This document shows, in pieces, positions 59,997-64,000 of a stretch of DNA of 64,000 nt. The position numbers and the translations under genes were made by a program. Below the pieces are notes generated by a model. That model searched no databases, was not told the origin of the DNA, and saw nothing but the letters and a program-made list of their open reading frames with translations. The stretch covers positions 34,015,260-34,079,259 of the forward strand of contig NC_065530.1 in assembly GCF_020184175.1 (NCBI RefSeq). Direction: 5' to 3'. The DNA is from Aphis gossypii (Eukaryota > Arthropoda > Insecta > Hemiptera > Aphididae). How positions within the stretch are numbered: position 1 is the stretch's first letter; the number at the start of each line of letters is the position of its first letter.

Positions 59997-61647
59997 CAAA
60001 TATAATAGAACATATTGATAATGTATAAAACACTTTCTTTATTTTTAAACCTTTGTAGCTATATTTTTCAAGTATACTATCTTTGAAAATATATCTCATT
60101 ATTGAACGTGTGGTGCTAGGCAAAGAATTACGAGAGAACTGTATAAGCTCTGAAATCTATAGACACATAAAATTATATTGAAAATCAAACTTTATACATA
60201 CTTAATAATTTTTGAAAATGGTGTATGCAGATAGAATTATTAGGATTATTCAAATTATAGTGTTTAAAATGTGACTATAAATTACCATTTTCGTTTTGAA
60301 GTAAGTATTTAAAAGATTTTTTCAAATGCATCCAATTGTTCTTCAGTTTCAAGAGGTAAATTTAAAAATTAATTTTGTAATTTATCAATTTTATCCATGA
60401 ATTGTCTATCTATATTCTACACAACCATCTTGTTTTAGAAGTATATTTTCTAAGTTACTAACTTTGTCATTCAAGTATTGTAAGTCATTCTTTAAAATAC
60501 AAGTAGTACGATTAATTTTTTGTAATAATTCTGAAACAAATATAAATAATATTACAATAAAACACAATAAATATTTTCCAAAAAAACTAAATTACCAACT
60601 TGTGAATTAGATGATGTAGTTAATAGACTGGATTTATATCAGCTGATGAATTTATCAGGGATGGTTGAACATCACTTGGTTCAACTGTGAGCACTTTAAA
60701 GTTTAAATGGTGAAGATTATGTATGTATTAAATCCAGATATGGTTCATTTATCTTTTTTGATATGATCCCTTGTTTTTTCAAAAAAAAAAAAAAAAATAT
60801 ATGGATATATATTAAAAGAAAAGAATTACTATATTATTAGTTTCCAAAAAAATATAATTAGAATATATTCTGTAAATGATTAAAAAATTAACTTGTTTAC
60901 TATTAGTTTTTAACATTTTCACTCCTAATATACTAGGACTTAAATAACAGTGGCACTTATCATTATTATTGAAGTTAAGAACTTTTTTAACATCTGAAGT
61001 TATATCAGGACAAGTGGACAACTATAAGTTATATTTTCTTTGTTTTTTAACATAACATTTTCAGTTGACTCTGGTGTTCCTATAAATTCATAAGAAAATA
61101 TAACTAATAAATACAGTAGTAGAAATATAAACAAGTAAATGTATTGATATTCAGATAATTTAGATGTATTTATTCAATGATCTATTCAACAAAGAAGTTT
61201 TTATATAATCAAGTTATTAGACACAAATATAAAAACACTAATTCAGGCATATTAATTTTCTTAAAGTGTGAAATAATAAATACAGTTAATTTGTATAAAC
61301 CTACTATCAACTATAAAAGCATTAGGATTGTAATTTGGATCTTTATCACTATCGTAATTGTTAGTTTCACTGTTGTCACTTTCAACATTTTTACTACCTA
61401 AAACAAAAAAATAGAAAACTAGAAAAATGTATACATTAAATTAAAACAATATATAACTTACCTGAATTATCAAGGGCTGCAGGACTCCACATTCCACGAG
61501 TAACTGAAGTTTGTTTTTGCTTTGGCAATATCTTTTTACCTTTTCTTGATTTCATATTAGATTCAACTTGGGAAGAAGAATCATTTGTAGATAAATCTGA
61601 AGTATGTTCAGATTTTTTGGCTTTTGCTCTAGCTGAAATATAATTGC
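59997..61647 (-). pseudogene. DUF4806-type protein, decayed
   Basis: Exon-like blocks on the minus strand: 61462-61647 (NYISARAKAKKSEHTSDLST, basic KSRKGKKILPKQ), 61305-61397 (acidic, Asn-rich), 60893-61021 (CPDITSDVKKVLNFNNND), about 60595-60690, about 60300-60530 (NDLQYLNDKVSNLENILL, then LPLETEEQLDAFEKIF) and 59997-60149 (STTRSIMRYIFKDSILEKYS, YKGLKIKKVFYTLSICSIIF). The last two blocks match the DUF4806 domain, a family of unknown function much expanded in aphids. Stops and frame changes in the 60.3-60.7 kb blocks show decay. A possible first exon (MYTWNLVVLIRESSSNC, about 63126-63174) is too far and too short to claim. Confidence 0.55.
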
Positions 61648-61649
61648 CT

Positions 61650-64000
61650 AAAAAATTACAATATAATAATATAATATAATATCGTTTATATTAAATATTT
61701 AAATCATAGTAAAAAAATCATAATACCTAAATAATCTTTGTACCTCTAATAATATAAAACCATATTTTTCATAATAATAATTAATAATCGTCTACATTAA
61801 ATATTTAAATTATAGTAAAAATCATAATAAATATAAATAATCGTTATACCAAAAAATCCAAAAATATATAGTTAGGTATGTCATACATGTAAACTAAAAT
61901 GATATGATATAATTTGTAAATATTTTAAGTCTTGTATTACTCCATTGACTATTGGTGTACCTATTTATAGCATCCTGTAACACTGTCATTTTTTTTTTTT
62001 ATTTCGAATTTTGAAACTGGCGGAGTTTACATTAGACCTTTTAATACCTCTTTATCTTGACCGAAATTCTGGCGAAGTTTACAATCGCCCGCTAGAATAC
62101 CTGGCTCTCACCTAGGAGGCTCGGGTTCAATTCCTGGTACCGGAATAATTTTTTGCCATTTTTATAATAATTATGCTTTATGTATATAATATAAAATTAC
62201 CCGTTGACAATAATTATTATCCATTAAACAACTTGTTAACTTTATGGTTAATCAGCATGTACTGCTTATTTAAAAATATTTGGTTAGATGTTCAGCGTAA
62301 ATAAAAAATAACTTCACCTCAATAATAAATAATTTACTTATCGTAGACTATCTAGATTCTAGGTACTTAAATATGATGCATTGTTTTGTTTTTAATGCTT
62401 ATACTGCATGCAGTTATAGATATAAAATGGTAGCTCAAAACTTACTGAGTTTTAAATTTATATAATTTATTTACGTAAACGTGTGTGATATGTTTGTGTA
62501 TATTACCTATATATAGTAGACAAGTATAATACACTCAAAATGAGTTATTGAAAAAAAATTAATTTCATTATTAATTATTATTAACCTACTGATTGTTATC
62601 CACCGGCACGTTTTAGTTAAAATTACTAATTGAAGATAAAATAACAATATAAGTACTCGTACTAACATTTGATCAGAATGTGATTTATCAATACAATTTT
62701 AAATGAATACTTACTTATAATGTTCCCTGACTACAGTCTACAATACGAAATAATTTAAAGCTTAATTTTTAAACAATTAGTTACGATTGCACAAGTTGTA
62801 ATTATTAAATAATTATTAGTGTGCACAACTGCAGAATAATATAATAGTATGTTTAAATGGTAATAGTTAAAACCTATATAAGGTATAGACTTTGTACACA
62901 GAAAAGACTATTTGCATGAAAAATAGGCCACAGAGATAAAATATGACTAATCATCACATTCTATGCGAGAATCGAATTCCAAACATAAAATGTTACTATA
63001 TGAAATAATTTAATTAATAATCATATGCATAATGTAAAAATTATGTGTAATTGACTTGTTTTTTAATTCATTATTTTAAATTTCTATTTTTATTATAATA
63101 AATTAAAAAGAAAACTATACTTACCACAGTTAGAACTTGATTCACGAATTAAAACTACTAAATTCCACGTATACATATTTTATAGAATAGCATGTCCCGA
63201 TCACATTCAAATTATAATATACTGGTTGATTTTTTTTATCGAACAAGACATCATTTCAAAATCTATCAACACTTGTAAAAATATTTGTTTTTTACATAAT
63301 TTTCAGTCGAAATAAAACAAAATTTAAAAAAAATATATATATTATACATTTTTAAGTGTTTTACGTTTTTGAAAAACAACATACATTTTTAAATTCATAT
63401 TCTGAATCAGTTTATTTTTTGGCGAAATATTATGCATACAAATCTAAATTCGAATGTTCGGATTAATATTTATTGCTGTTATAGTATTAAAAGTTTAATT
63501 GAGAGGAGTACCTAATATTTGGCGGGCTATCCCGGTACCATTTCACGCTACACAAATTAAACTTTAAATAGTTATAAATTATAATTTATAACTCATAAAC
63601 ATTTTGTTCGAATTTCGATTTTTAAAAATATTCTATTTTAGAACATGATTTTCAAAAATGTGTATTGTCATTCAAAAAAAAAAAAAACAATTTTAAAATT
63701 ATAACCATAAAAAATATTTTTAAAAACATTATTAGTTTTAGAAATAATGAGTATTGTTCGATAAAAGAATGTAGAGTATCGACATATACTTATCTTTATT
63801 TATCATGTTAATAGTTTATTTAAATAAGTTCATATTATTGAAAGCTGATTGCTGTGTATGACAACTACCAACAGGTATAAAAAACAAAAGATGCAATTTC
63901 TTGAGTCTTGAGATATTTTAAGAGGTCCTTAAAACTTAAATGTATGCAATTCCTAATTTAACAATAATGGATAACTATTTATAATTTTATCTTATTTTTA
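61650..64000. other. A+T-rich right end, no gene recognised
   Basis: Apart from the tRNA-like relic I see no coding signal with support. Short minus-strand frames near 63126-63174 could be an exon of the DUF4806-type gene. Confidence 0.4.
62073..62144 (+). pseudogene. tRNA-Glu(CTC)-like relic
   Basis: The 3' half reads ctagaatacctgg-CTCTCAC-ctagg, an anticodon arm with anticodon CTC. It continues with a T arm containing gggttcaattcctgg and a 3' end taccgga. The 5' acceptor and D arm do not pair or match. It is therefore a tRNA pseudogene or the head of a tRNA-derived SINE. The box B sequence GGTTCAATTCC is intact. Confidence 0.6.

Noticed and set aside
1..64000. CRISPR array, bacterial operon or endosymbiont origin
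   Set aside because: Introns, MITEs with 8-bp duplications and eukaryotic nuclear genes run through the whole window. No regular direct-repeat and spacer array was seen.

Overview
This is an animal nuclear window, very A+T-rich, with spliced genes (GT..AG introns), simple repeats and many DNA transposons. The best fit is an aphid or close relative (Hemiptera). The reasons are base composition, the many GTACCTA/TAGGTA-type words, a DUF4806-type gene, P-element, hAT, piggyBac and MULE remnants, and insect-like versions of conserved genes. This species call is inference from sequence style, not a database match.

Five conserved protein-coding genes read cleanly through all their exons: a CENP-M-like small protein (11531-12370, +), NDUFB6 of mitochondrial complex I (12540-15913, -), the WD40 ribosome-biogenesis factor TBL3/UTP13 (18000-23189, -, 14 exons, 822 aa), the splicing factor U2AF large subunit (31831-37347, +, 11 exons, 447 aa) and the coiled-coil protein CCDC170 (45677-53337, +, 14 exons, 726 aa). 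For all except the CENP-M-like gene, splice phases close and lengths agree with human or fly proteins.

Around them lies a transposon and gene-debris landscape. Positions 1-6.1 kb hold two near-identical twin-CX9C (CHCH) mini-genes, a hAT relic, a minus-strand LTR element with an initiator-Met primer site, and an FBXO11-like pseudogene. Positions 7.0-10.6 kb hold a THAP/P-element-type transposase broken by a 173-bp hAT MITE and one stop codon. Positions 25.9-26.6 kb are a GC-rich open frame with an NTF2/G3BP-like domain and no ATG. Positions 27.9-29.8 kb hold a second FBXO11-like pseudogene, cut by a 47-bp perfect palindrome with an 8-bp target duplication, and a BEL/Pao integrase fragment. 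Positions 55.2-61.7 kb hold a LINE 3' end, a MULE with FLYWCH finger, a 14-3-3-like fragment, a copy of a piece of the U2AF gene that includes intron, and a decayed DUF4806 gene. Position 62.1 kb has a tRNA-Glu-like relic.

The two observations I rate highest are: (i) the CHCH pair, where introns, leader and exon 2 are almost identical but exon 1 is heavily diverged even at synonymous positions, with the divergence stopping at the exon edges; and (ii) the 59-kb patchwork, where fragments of two unrelated host genes sit next to each other downstream of a MULE, which suggests DNA-level gene-fragment capture. No CRISPR array, bacterial operon or rRNA gene was seen.
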